Origin: CALCNS01 sp937897315
GTDB lineage: Bacteria; Bacillota; JAAYKD01
DNA: 64,000 nucleotides
Assembly: GCA_036744005.1 (NCBI GenBank)
Contig: DAINOJ010000013.1
Span: 1 to 64,000, forward strand
Reading direction: 5' to 3'
Position numbers and translations under genes: made by a program. Within the stretch, counting starts at the first letter, position 1. Every line of letters begins with the position of its first letter. Positions 16,543-26,156 of the stretch are shown one piece after another. Under the pieces are notes generated by a model, which ran no database searches, was not told where the DNA came from, and saw nothing but the letters and a program-made list of their open reading frames with translations.

Positions 16543-19500
16543 ATGAAAATCCAGAATATGTTCAAAAAGGATATCAACCGCGACATCAATGGTGTGATCA
16601 AGGTCGCACAGGATGATGAACAGAGTCTTATTCAGGAACTCAGCGAGTATATCATCACCAAAGAACTCCGACGCCTCTTTGAAACTTTTTTTCATAACTA
16701 CACGAAAGCGATTGATCACCCAACTGACAAAATAGGTGTTTGGATCTCAGGTTTCTTTGGAAGTGGTAAATCCCATTTCTTGAAAATGCTTTCCTACCTT
16801 CTCTCAAACCCTGAAGTTGACAAGAAAAGCACCATTAGTTTCTTTAAAGATAAATTCGAAGACCCTATGATGTATGCTTCGATTGTCCGTTGTACGAATA
16901 TCCCCACAGAATCAATCCTCTTTAACATCGATATTGAAGGGCCAATAAAGAAAGATAAGACCGCTGTCTTGCGTGTGTTTACCAAGGTGTTTTATAACCA
17001 TCTTGGATTCTATGGCGAAGACTTAAAAATCGCCAAACTGGAGCGCTTCATCGAGAAGAAAGGGTTGACCGAGACTTTCCGCAAAGTGTTTGAACAAATA
17101 AATGGTTCGCCTTGGACGGAAGCCAGAGCTTCCTATGCGTTTTTCGAAGATGACATTGTTACGGTTCTGCAAAGAACACTTGATATGAGCGAAACGGCTG
17201 CCCGTAACTGGTTCAACGGAGAAGAGAACCAAGATATGAGCATTAAGCAACTCGTAGAGGAAATTAAAGAATACGTCGATTCAAAGGGTAAGGATTTTAG
17301 ACTCCTATTTTGTGTGGACGAAGTCGGTCAATACATTGGGGACGATAGTGACTTAATGATCAATCTTCAATCCATTGTCGAAGAAGTGGGTAGCAAATGC
17401 CAGGGAAAAGTCTGGGTTATGGTGACCAGCCAGGAAGCCATCGACTCGGTAGTGAAAATCAGTGGCGATGATTTCTCAAAGATTCAAGGGCGTTTTAACA
17501 CTCGCTTATCCTTGTCCTCCGCTTCGGTGGATGAGGTGATTAAGAAGCGTATACTCGAAAAAACAGAGGACGCAGAGGCTCTTCTTCGTATGGTTTACGA
17601 TAGAGAACATGCCGTTTTAAAGAATCTCTTTACCTTCAATGAATCCGTATTAGATATCAAGGGTTATGCCGACAGCGCTGAGTTCACATCAACCTATCCT
17701 TTTGTTCCATACCAATTCATCATCATTCAAAAAGTCCTTGCGGAGATCCGCAAACACGGCAATGCAGGTAGGCATCTCTCTGGCGGAGAGCGCTCCATGC
17801 TTTCAGGATTCCAGGAAGCAGCACAAAAAATTCAGAACAAAGATGAGAATGCACTTGTATCTTTCTCGCAATTCTATGATACCGTACATACCTTTCTTGA
17901 AAGTCCGATTCGCCGAGTCATTGACCGTTGTCAAACAGCGGCCGATAAACATGACGGCTTAGAACAGCGGGATGTGCGCGTTCTAAAATTGCTTTACCTT
18001 ATTCGCTACATCGACGACTTTAAGGCGAACATTGATAATATCTCTACTTTAATGATAGAAGATATCCGCACAGATAAGATTACTTTACGTCGTGAAATCG
18101 CCGAAAGCTTGGAACGCTTAGTACGCCAAAACTATGTTGCGCGACATGGCGATAGCTACTCCTTCTTAACGGATGAGGAGCAAGATGTAGCAACCGACAT
18201 TCGCAACACACCTGTTGATACAGCAACCATTGTACAGAGTATTGGTCAGACCATCTTTAACGAGATCTATTCCTCAAAGAAGTTTAAATATAACAAATAT
18301 GACTTCTCCTATGACCAGTATATCGATGAATACATGATCGGAACTGCATCGGGTGGAGTACGCTTGCGTTTGGTAACCGTGGTCAGCGATTATTATAATG
18401 CTCCTGAAGCTAAGCTTATTATGGATTCAAAGATTAACAACGAAGCGATTGTAGTATTATCGGGTGAGACTCATTATTTTGAAGAACTTGAGACTGCTGC
18501 CAAAATACGCAAATACATTAAGCAGAAGAACGTGTCTCAGCTACCTGAAAGCATTCAGGATATCATCCGCAAACGCCAAGCACAGGCACGCGTGTTAGAA
18601 GAAAGCGCGAGAACACAGATAGACAAAGCGATTGTTGGTAGTAGCTTCTTTATTCATGGGGAGAAAGCCGAAATCAAATATGGAGATGCCAAGAGTAAAT
18701 TGGATGAAGCACTAAAGCAACTCATCGATAGTGTCTACTCAAAGTTGAGCCAGGTTAACACCTTCAGCGATAGTGATGCCGATATTTTAACGATACTCAA
18801 CAGCTCCCCTCAGCAAATCGGTTTTTCTGGCACTGGTTCCAATAATGAATATGCCTTAAACGAGATTAGCCAATGGCTCGAAGATCGTTATTTAAGTCAT
18901 GTACCTGTTTCCATGGGTGATGTTCATCGTAGATACCAAGCAATACCCCATGGTTGGCGTGAAATCGATATCGCAGCGCTCGTAGCAAGACTCATCGTTG
19001 CACAAAGAATTGAAATCCGTTACGGGGGTGCTGCAGTTAGTAAAGAGGATAAAAACATTGTCCGATACCTCCGGGCAAAATCAGAGATTGACAAAGCAAG
19101 CGTCAGTCGAAGAATCTCGCCCTCAGAAGACGACATGCGTAAAGTTGTTAAGTTCCTCCGTGATTGGCTTGGGAAGATGAATATACCCGAGGATGAAGAT
19201 GGACTCTTATACTATATTAAAGAGACTTTTAATACCAAGCTTGCTCACTATGAGAATCTACTGGTTGAATACAATCATTTCAATTACCCAGAGAAAGACG
19301 TAGTGCTTAAAGCACAAGCCCTTATTGTGGAAATATTTTCTCAGAGATCGGATAATGTTGCTCTATTGAAGAAGCTTCTTGTAAAACAAGATGATTTGCG
19401 TGATATCACTGATGACATGGAAGACATTGAAACCTTCTTTCGATCTCAGAGAGACATTTTTGATTCTGCACAAAAATTATACGCCAGTCTGCAGAACGAA

Positions 19501-20061
19501 TTGGATTATTTTGCTTCGATCCAAAGCACGAATGAGAAAATTAGAGAAGTTGCTGCTATCATTGCCATGAAAAAGCCCTATAATAGAATAAAGGACTTAT
19601 CTGAATTGATGCAGAGCATAAAAGTTGCATATGAGTCCTTGCTCAAGCAAAAGAAAGACGAAGTTCTGGGCATCATACAGCAATGTATGGGGGACATCCA
19701 CACACTGGCAGGAGCCGGTAACAAGGTAAAAAATGAAGTAAATCAGTCAGATGAGCGATTCGTTGATTACAAACAAAGAACGAACAAAGCTACTAGTCTC
19801 ACCATGTTGGATGCAATGGTCACGCAAATGCTCAACTATAAGGACCATATATGTAGAAGAATGGAAGCAATGATAAGTGTAGAAGCCCCTGTTAAACCTG
19901 GAGAGACGTTACAGAAGCTTAGGATTTCGCAAGTACGCCGCTATGAAATTTTCCCAACCAAACGACTGACCACACAAGCAGAGGTCGACACCTACCTTGA
20001 ATCGATACGGAAAAAGCTAATCGAGATTTTACAAGCGAATGACGGAATCCAAATAACCTAG
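16543..20061 (+). CDS. brxC: BREX P-loop ATPase BrxC
   Basis: 1172 residues. Walker A is GFFGSGKS (residues 70-77) in VWISGFFGSGKSHFLKM; Walker B-like LLFCVDEVGQYIG lies near residue 250. The length and the long helical C-terminal half are those of BrxC/PglY, the large ATPase of type I BREX, needed for both methylation and phage exclusion. It starts 11 bases after brxB, with TAGGAGGC upstream. No frameshift or stop is present, so the gene seems functional. Confidence 0.93.
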   Translation: MKIQNMFKKDINRDINGVIKVAQDDEQSLIQELSEYIITKELRRLFETFFHNYTKAIDHPTDKIGVWISGFFGSGKSHFLKMLSYLLSNPEVDKKSTISFFKDKFEDPMMYASIVRCTNIPTESILFNIDIEGPIKKDKTAVLRVFTKVFYNHLGFYGEDLKIAKLERFIEKKGLTETFRKVFEQINGSPWTEARASYAFFEDDIVTVLQRTLDMSETAARNWFNGEENQDMSIKQLVEEIKEYVDSKGKDFRLLFCVDEVGQYIGDDSDLMINLQSIVEEVGSKCQGKVWVMVTSQEAIDSVVKISGDDFSKIQGRFNTRLSLSSASVDEVIKKRILEKTEDAEALLRMVYDREHAVLKNLFTFNESVLDIKGYADSAEFTSTYPFVPYQFIIIQKVLAEIRKHGNAGRHLSGGERSMLSGFQEAAQKIQNKDENALVSFSQFYDTVHTFLESPIRRVIDRCQTAADKHDGLEQRDVRVLKLLYLIRYIDDFKANIDNISTLMIEDIRTDKITLRREIAESLERLVRQNYVARHGDSYSFLTDEEQDVATDIRNTPVDTATIVQSIGQTIFNEIYSSKKFKYNKYDFSYDQYIDEYMIGTASGGVRLRLVTVVSDYYNAPEAKLIMDSKINNEAIVVLSGETHYFEELETAAKIRKYIKQKNVSQLPESIQDIIRKRQAQARVLEESARTQIDKAIVGSSFFIHGEKAEIKYGDAKSKLDEALKQLIDSVYSKLSQVNTFSDSDADILTILNSSPQQIGFSGTGSNNEYALNEISQWLEDRYLSHVPVSMGDVHRRYQAIPHGWREIDIAALVARLIVAQRIEIRYGGAAVSKEDKNIVRYLRAKSEIDKASVSRRISPSEDDMRKVVKFLRDWLGKMNIPEDEDGLLYYIKETFNTKLAHYENLLVEYNHFNYPEKDVVLKAQALIVEIFSQRSDNVALLKKLLVKQDDLRDITDDMEDIETFFRSQRDIFDSAQKLYASLQNELDYFASIQSTNEKIREVAAIIAMKKPYNRIKDLSELMQSIKVAYESLLKQKKDEVLGIIQQCMGDIHTLAGAGNKVKNEVNQSDERFVDYKQRTNKATSLTMLDAMVTQMLNYKDHICRRMEAMISVEAPVKPGETLQKLRISQVRRYEIFPTKRLTTQAEVDTYLESIRKKLIEILQANDGIQIT

Positions 20062-20073
20062 AGGAAGTGAACC

Positions 20074-23000
20074 ATGAATAAGAGTGCAATTCAAAAATAT
20101 GCGATTTGGGCACGCAACGAACTGATTGACCAAGTGAAGCAGCGTGCTTACCAATATGGAATCAGTGAAAAAGGATACGGCAACGAGCGTGAAGTCGTTA
20201 TCTCTGGTCGTGTATTGACAGAGGAAGAACAGCGACAACGTCAAGCTTTTGTTGTACAAATCCAAAAGCAAGGTTACCAGCAAGCTGTTGAAGAAGTAGC
20301 TTATACTTGGTTTAACCGTTTTGTTGCCTTGCGTTTTATGGAAGTGAACGATTATCTACCAACCCATGTCCGTGTGTTTTCGGATGCGAGTGGAAATTTC
20401 AATCCTGAAATTCTGAAAGATGCTCTGCATCTTGACTTACAGGGTTTAGACAAAGCAAAAGTATCTGACCTGTTGAACGCCAATAAAACAGAAGAGCTCT
20501 ATCGATATCTTCTTCTGACTCAGTGTAACACTCTTAACGAGGCGTTACCGGAAATGTTTGAACGGTTAGGTAACTATACTGAGATGCTTCTGCCAAACAA
20601 TATACTTAAGGCAGATAGTGTTTTAGGGAGGCTTGTCTCCGATATCACAGAAGATGATTTTCGAGATGCGGTCCAGATAATAGGCTGGATGTATCAGTAC
20701 TACAATACAGAACCTAAGCAAGCAGTGTTCGATGGTTTGAAGAAAAATATTAAAATCACCAAAGAGAAAATCCCTGCTGCCACGCAACTCTTTACACCGG
20801 ACTGGATTGTTCGATACATGGTGGAGAACTCTCTCGGTAGGTTGTGGTTGGAGTCACATCCGAATGATAAACTTAGAGCTACTTGGAAATACTACCTTGA
20901 TGAAGCTGAACAAACGCCTGAAGTAGCAGAAAAACTGCGTGTCTTGCGTTCGCAGTCTCCTGTGAAGTCACCGGAAGATATAAAGCTAATAGACCCCTGC
21001 ATGGGCAGTGGTCATATCTTGGTGTATACCTTTGATGTACTGATGCAAATCTACGAGAGCGAAGGATACAATCCTCGTGATGCTGCAAAGTTGATTTTAA
21101 AGAAAAACATCTATGGTTTGGACATTGATCGTAGGGCTTACCAGCTCGCGTATTTCTCGCTGATGATGAAAGCACGACAGTATAATCGCCGCATGTTTGC
21201 TGAGGATGTGAAACCGCAGGTTTATTATCCAGCAGGTTGGAGTGAAGGTGAGGAGTATGGTTCGCTTGTAAAAGTTGATACGCTCGAACCCGAACCACAA
21301 AGAAAGAATATTCGAGAACAACTTGGTTTCAATGATAATTTCGATCAAGATTTACACGTGTGGAACTTTAAACATCTTTTAACGCAGAGATATGACGTGG
21401 TCGTTACCAATCCGCCATATATGGGGGGGAATGGAATGAGCCAAAATCTGTCCGAGTTTGTGAAGACTCACTATCCTATCAGCAAGAGTGACCTATTCTC
21501 AGCGTTCATTGAAAAGTGCATAGATATTACAAATCAAACTGGTTATTGTGGCATGGTTACGATGCAAGCGTGGATGTTTCTATCAAGTTATGAAGTCTTT
21601 AGAAAACGATTGTTGGCAAAACACACGATTTTTTCACTTGTTCAGATTGGATACAACAGTTTTCCTGAAATCAATTCAAAAGTTGCACTAGCGGTTTCAT
21701 TAATTTTGAATAAAGCACATATCAAGAATTATTATGGTTGCTATCTTGATTTAACAAATAAATATCCACAAGCTTTTAATAAAGAACGAGCCTTTTTTTT
21801 GGAAAAGTTAACTCCTTTTGTCGTTGTTGCAGATAGGTTTATGAAGATACCTAATAGCCCCTTGGCATATTGGGTAAGTGAAGATATGCTGAAAGTATTC
21901 GAAAAGGGAATCCCGTTAGGGAGTATTGCTGATTCCAAACAGGGATTAGCTACAACAGACAACAAGAAATATTTGCGGTTGTGGCACGAGGTTTCCGAAA
22001 ACAGGATTGGTTTTGGTTTATCAAATGTTATTGAAGCGTCAAAAAGCAGGTCAAAATGGTTCCCTTATAATAAGGGAGGTGACTTTAGAAAATGGTATGG
22101 TAATGATGAGTATGTAGTGAACTACTCATGCGATGGAGCAGATATAAAAGCTGATGTTCTAAAAAAATACCCATACTTAAAAACTCCTGATTTTGTTGTT
22201 AAAAATACTCAGTATTATTTCAGAAGATGCATAAGTTGGTCCCTTGTATCCTCGGGAGCAGCATCGTTTCGCTATAAACCGCAAGGATTCATATTTGATG
22301 TAGCCGGTATGAGTTTTTTTGCTAATGACCATATACTGTATCTGCTAGCTCTTAGTAACACGAAAATAACACTTAAATTCTTAAGTATACTTGCGGCAAC
22401 AATTAATTATCAATGTGGTGATATAGCAAATATTCCGGTTATTATAAATAACTCAAGAAAGCCAAGAATTGAAGATCTAGTTAACATTAACATCAATATT
22501 TGCAGAGACGAGTGGGATTCCTTCGAAACCTCATGGGATTTTAGACGGCATCCTTTAGTAATTACAGGGAATTTTTTCAAAGGTGGTAAACTAGAACCGA
22601 ATAAACCTATCCCTACAGTACCTCTAAATGTTATGTCATATGGAACCGTGACAGATAAAATATCCATTGCTTTTAATCACTGGGAGGCTTTTGCGGAGTA
22701 TAGATTCAGCACCCTCAAAGCCAACGAGGAAGAGCTCAATCGTATCTTCATCGACATCTACAGACTGCAAGACGAACTCACAACTGAGGTTGAGGACAAG
22801 GATGTGACTGTGCGCCGTGCTGACTTGGGGCGAGACATTCGTAGTTTCATCAGTTATTCAGTCGGTTGTATGTTTGGACGCTATTCACTCGATGAAGAAG
22901 GGTTGACCTATGCAGGTGGAGATTGGGACTCGAGCAAATATAACACATTCATCCCCGACAAGGATAATGTTTTACCCATATGTGATGATGAGTATTTCGA

Positions 23001-23532
23001 TGATGATATTGTTGGACGATTTGTTGAGTTCACACGCGTAGTTTACGGTGCAGAAACCTTAGAGGAAAACTTGAAGTTCATCGCTGATGCACTCGGTGGT
23101 AAGGGTACATCTCGTGAAGTGATTCGCAACTACTTCCTAAATGGCTTCTATGCTGATCATTGTAAGATTTATCAGAAACGCCCAATCTACTGGTTGTTTG
23201 ACAGCGGTAAGAAGAACGGTTTTAAAGCGCTCATCTATCTACATCGGTATTCTTCAGATCTTCTTGCTAAGTTACGGGTCGATTACGTTCACGAACAACA
23301 GGAACGATATCGAACGCAGCTATCACATATTGATTCTGCTTTAAACGCAGCTACGGGCTCGGAACGAGCTCGGCTGTTAAAACAACAAGATGAATTGTCG
23401 GAGCAGCTTAAGGAAATCACTGCTTTTGAAGAGAAGATTCATCACCTAGCAGATCAAAACATTGAGATAGACCTTGACGATGGTGTTAAAGTAAATTACG
23501 CTAAATTTCCAGATGTTTTGGCGAAAATATAA
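20074..23532 (+). CDS. pglX: BREX adenine-specific methyltransferase PglX
   Basis: 1152 residues. The S-adenosylmethionine motif is in LIDPCMGSGHILVYTFDVL (near residue 307) and the catalytic NPPY motif is in VVVTNPPYMGG (near residue 444), as in gamma-type N6-adenine methyltransferases. The C-terminal part (residues ~550-850) would hold target recognition; this stretch is more AT-rich than the flanks, as expected for the variable specificity region. PglX methylates a non-palindromic site to mark host DNA. No simple sequence repeats that would suggest phase variation were seen. Confidence 0.95.
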   Translation: MNKSAIQKYAIWARNELIDQVKQRAYQYGISEKGYGNEREVVISGRVLTEEEQRQRQAFVVQIQKQGYQQAVEEVAYTWFNRFVALRFMEVNDYLPTHVRVFSDASGNFNPEILKDALHLDLQGLDKAKVSDLLNANKTEELYRYLLLTQCNTLNEALPEMFERLGNYTEMLLPNNILKADSVLGRLVSDITEDDFRDAVQIIGWMYQYYNTEPKQAVFDGLKKNIKITKEKIPAATQLFTPDWIVRYMVENSLGRLWLESHPNDKLRATWKYYLDEAEQTPEVAEKLRVLRSQSPVKSPEDIKLIDPCMGSGHILVYTFDVLMQIYESEGYNPRDAAKLILKKNIYGLDIDRRAYQLAYFSLMMKARQYNRRMFAEDVKPQVYYPAGWSEGEEYGSLVKVDTLEPEPQRKNIREQLGFNDNFDQDLHVWNFKHLLTQRYDVVVTNPPYMGGNGMSQNLSEFVKTHYPISKSDLFSAFIEKCIDITNQTGYCGMVTMQAWMFLSSYEVFRKRLLAKHTIFSLVQIGYNSFPEINSKVALAVSLILNKAHIKNYYGCYLDLTNKYPQAFNKERAFFLEKLTPFVVVADRFMKIPNSPLAYWVSEDMLKVFEKGIPLGSIADSKQGLATTDNKKYLRLWHEVSENRIGFGLSNVIEASKSRSKWFPYNKGGDFRKWYGNDEYVVNYSCDGADIKADVLKKYPYLKTPDFVVKNTQYYFRRCISWSLVSSGAASFRYKPQGFIFDVAGMSFFANDHILYLLALSNTKITLKFLSILAATINYQCGDIANIPVIINNSRKPRIEDLVNININICRDEWDSFETSWDFRRHPLVITGNFFKGGKLEPNKPIPTVPLNVMSYGTVTDKISIAFNHWEAFAEYRFSTLKANEEELNRIFIDIYRLQDELTTEVEDKDVTVRRADLGRDIRSFISYSVGCMFGRYSLDEEGLTYAGGDWDSSKYNTFIPDKDNVLPICDDEYFDDDIVGRFVEFTRVVYGAETLEENLKFIADALGGKGTSREVIRNYFLNGFYADHCKIYQKRPIYWLFDSGKKNGFKALIYLHRYSSDLLAKLRVDYVHEQQERYRTQLSHIDSALNAATGSERARLLKQQDELSEQLKEITAFEEKIHHLADQNIEIDLDDGVKVNYAKFPDVLAKI

Positions 23533-23540
23533 GGAGGAAC

Positions 23541-26138
23541 ATGATGCTGTCAGAAACGATAAAGACGAGAATTGCGGAACGATTCGCTGCACCTCTACCT
23601 GAATTCCATAAACGCCGCATCGTTTTCTGGCAGGATGAGGACGGTGAGTTTTTAGATGCGTTTAATGAGCTTGAATTGCCCAATGTTAGTAAAGTAAATC
23701 TCACCGGTACCAATAACTTTGCTGTAAAGAAGCTGCTCTCAGCAGATGACTTGATAGGAGACTATCTGATATATGATTCATTGTCCTATGACAAAGATTT
23801 ACACGATGACTGGCTACTGGACATCAAGTTATACAGTGGTGAACCGTTTCGTGCTGATATGGTCTCGCTCCAAATGGAGGAGTTATTGGTAGAACAGACC
23901 ACTGCGATGCGCAAAACAATGAAGCTGTATGGAAAATTTCTTGCGAATAAAGAACGTAAAGAGAAGTTACAACGCATAGGGAGGACCTACCAAGCCCCGC
24001 TCCAACTGCATATTGACATCATGGCAGTATTGTGTGGGTTAAATGGTGGATCAGCCCAAGACATCATCATTGCCGTATTGTCATCAGATCTAAACAAAGA
24101 AACAAATGAGTTGTTAATCAATATTGAGAAGTTTGGCAATATTGAAGCATTTTGGCAGCTTGTACAGAAGTACACCGGCTTTATGTATTCGGAGGATCGC
24201 TCCCTCCTTGATCTTGCAGCACACATCCTGATTACTGCTTTATCACAAACATTGCCCAGTTCTTATTTGCGCGGCCTAGAGAGGTATATTTCGGATTCCA
24301 GCAAAGCGTACTGTTATCAGCTCGTTCACGAATGGCAACGTAGCAGTGGAAGTAACGATTTAGAAGAGATTAGTCGTTATGTGGAACAAGAATTACGTCT
24401 TACAGAACGGTTTGATAAAATAGATATTCAAGTCCTTATAAAGAGTGATACGTTTCCAGCGATTAACGAAAGCATCTTGAAGCGGTTCTTTGATGAAATC
24501 GGAGGTAACATCATTAAAGTGGAAGATATTTTCCGAGTCGTGGAGAATAGACGAACCTCAGCTTGGTATTCTTTGACCGAAAAATATCATGAGAGTCTCT
24601 ATTACATAGCCAGGATGCAAGAATTTTACTTGGCTCATATTGAAGGCTTCCACTTTGTTGAACCCACAAAGCTTTGGAAGCTGTATCTAACCGACGCTTT
24701 TGAAATGGACAGTCATTATCGGCATTTCCAACTCAATTTTGGTCATACCCTAAAAAATCCAACTCCTCTATTAGAGGACTCTTTGAAGAAGTGTTGTGAT
24801 GTAGTTGAAAATTTATATTGCGAGTGGTTTTTAAAGCAGCTGACAATGGCATGGACCAAAGCCATAGCAAGTGACTTGGCTTCGCTTGGGTATATATCGG
24901 AAATTACGGAACAACGGAGATTCTACAACCGCTTTGTTTACCCCAATGCCAGAAAGGGGAACCGCGTGTTTGTAGTGATTTCCGATGCTTTGCGCTATGA
25001 AGTTGCTGCGGAGCTTACCGAAACCCTTGGTCATGCCACGAAGGGCAAAGCGACTCTTGATGCAATTCAAAGTATCTTTCCAAGCGTCACCAAATTCGGA
25101 ATGGCAGCACTTTTACCCGGTAATGAGATATCGGTAAACGAAAAACTCGATGTATTTGTGGATGGGAATCCGACGGTTAGTACACAACAACGGGGTATGA
25201 TATTGTGCGAAGCAAACCCAGCGAGTGTAGCGGTGACTTATAAAGAGTTAATTCAGATGAAGAGCCCGGAACGGCGTGAATTGGTGGCGAACAAAGATAT
25301 TGTCTATATTTATCACAATACAATTGATGCAACTGGTGATAAAGCTGCTACTGAAGTGAAAGTGTTTGAGGCATGCAATGATGCGATTGAAGAACTGACC
25401 GCTCTCGTGAAGCTAATTGCTAACGATTTGAGCGGAAGCAATATTTTCATCACAGCGGATCATGGCTTCCTTTACACTTACAAACCTCTTGAAGAGAGCC
25501 AGAAAATCAGTCGCCAAACATTTAGTGGTGAATTATTAGAGCTTGGTCGACGCTATGCGCTCGTAACCCCTGAAACAAAGGCAGACTATTTATTGCCTGT
25601 TAATACGGAACGAACTTTACATGGGACACCCATGAAAGGGTATGCCCCCCAAGATACCGTGCGCATTAAAGTTCAGGGTGGAGGAGAGAACTACGTACAT
25701 GGAGGAATCAGCTTACAGGAGATGGTTGTTCCGGTCATTACTTACAAGGCTTTGCGAGCAGGTTCGAAAACATATGTTGAAGTGCAGAACCCAGGTTTAT
25801 CGCTCATTTCTGAAAGTCGGAAAATTTCTAACCTCATGTTCTCACTGGATTTCCTGCAGAAACAACCAATAGGTGAAAAGGTTCAACCGTGCAGTTATAA
25901 CTTGCATTTCACCGATGAAACGGGGGTTCCTGTTAGTGACTTGCAGAAGGTGATCGCCGATAGAACGAGCACCAATGCTTCGGAACGAGTATACCGTGTA
26001 AGGTTTGCATTGAAGCAAATGAAGTACAATAGAAACAAGATTTATCGACTTGTCATTAGTAACAATATCGATGTTCCCGAAGAAGTGGAGTTTATCATCG
26101 ATATCGCATTTGCAGATGAGTTCGGTTTCGAATTGTAA
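23541..26138 (+). CDS. pglZ: BREX alkaline-phosphatase-superfamily protein PglZ
   Basis: 865 residues. The PglZ domain shows VFVVISDALRYEVA (near residues 473-485), the metal-binding aspartate motif of the alkaline phosphatase superfamily, and later IFITADHGFLYT with the second metal-site DHG. The N-terminal half is helical. PglZ is a core BREX protein required for exclusion; a metal-dependent nuclease or phosphatase activity is known for some members. It begins 8 bases after pglX, with AAGGAGG upstream. Confidence 0.94.
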   Translation: MMLSETIKTRIAERFAAPLPEFHKRRIVFWQDEDGEFLDAFNELELPNVSKVNLTGTNNFAVKKLLSADDLIGDYLIYDSLSYDKDLHDDWLLDIKLYSGEPFRADMVSLQMEELLVEQTTAMRKTMKLYGKFLANKERKEKLQRIGRTYQAPLQLHIDIMAVLCGLNGGSAQDIIIAVLSSDLNKETNELLINIEKFGNIEAFWQLVQKYTGFMYSEDRSLLDLAAHILITALSQTLPSSYLRGLERYISDSSKAYCYQLVHEWQRSSGSNDLEEISRYVEQELRLTERFDKIDIQVLIKSDTFPAINESILKRFFDEIGGNIIKVEDIFRVVENRRTSAWYSLTEKYHESLYYIARMQEFYLAHIEGFHFVEPTKLWKLYLTDAFEMDSHYRHFQLNFGHTLKNPTPLLEDSLKKCCDVVENLYCEWFLKQLTMAWTKAIASDLASLGYISEITEQRRFYNRFVYPNARKGNRVFVVISDALRYEVAAELTETLGHATKGKATLDAIQSIFPSVTKFGMAALLPGNEISVNEKLDVFVDGNPTVSTQQRGMILCEANPASVAVTYKELIQMKSPERRELVANKDIVYIYHNTIDATGDKAATEVKVFEACNDAIEELTALVKLIANDLSGSNIFITADHGFLYTYKPLEESQKISRQTFSGELLELGRRYALVTPETKADYLLPVNTERTLHGTPMKGYAPQDTVRIKVQGGGENYVHGGISLQEMVVPVITYKALRAGSKTYVEVQNPGLSLISESRKISNLMFSLDFLQKQPIGEKVQPCSYNLHFTDETGVPVSDLQKVIADRTSTNASERVYRVRFALKQMKYNRNKIYRLVISNNIDVPEEVEFIIDIAFADEFGFEL

Positions 26139-26156
26139 GGAAAGGAGGGTTCTGCT

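Noticed and set aside
20879..21298. 139-codon minus-strand frame within pglX
   Set aside because: Shadow of the methyltransferase gene; no start signal and no recognisable pattern.
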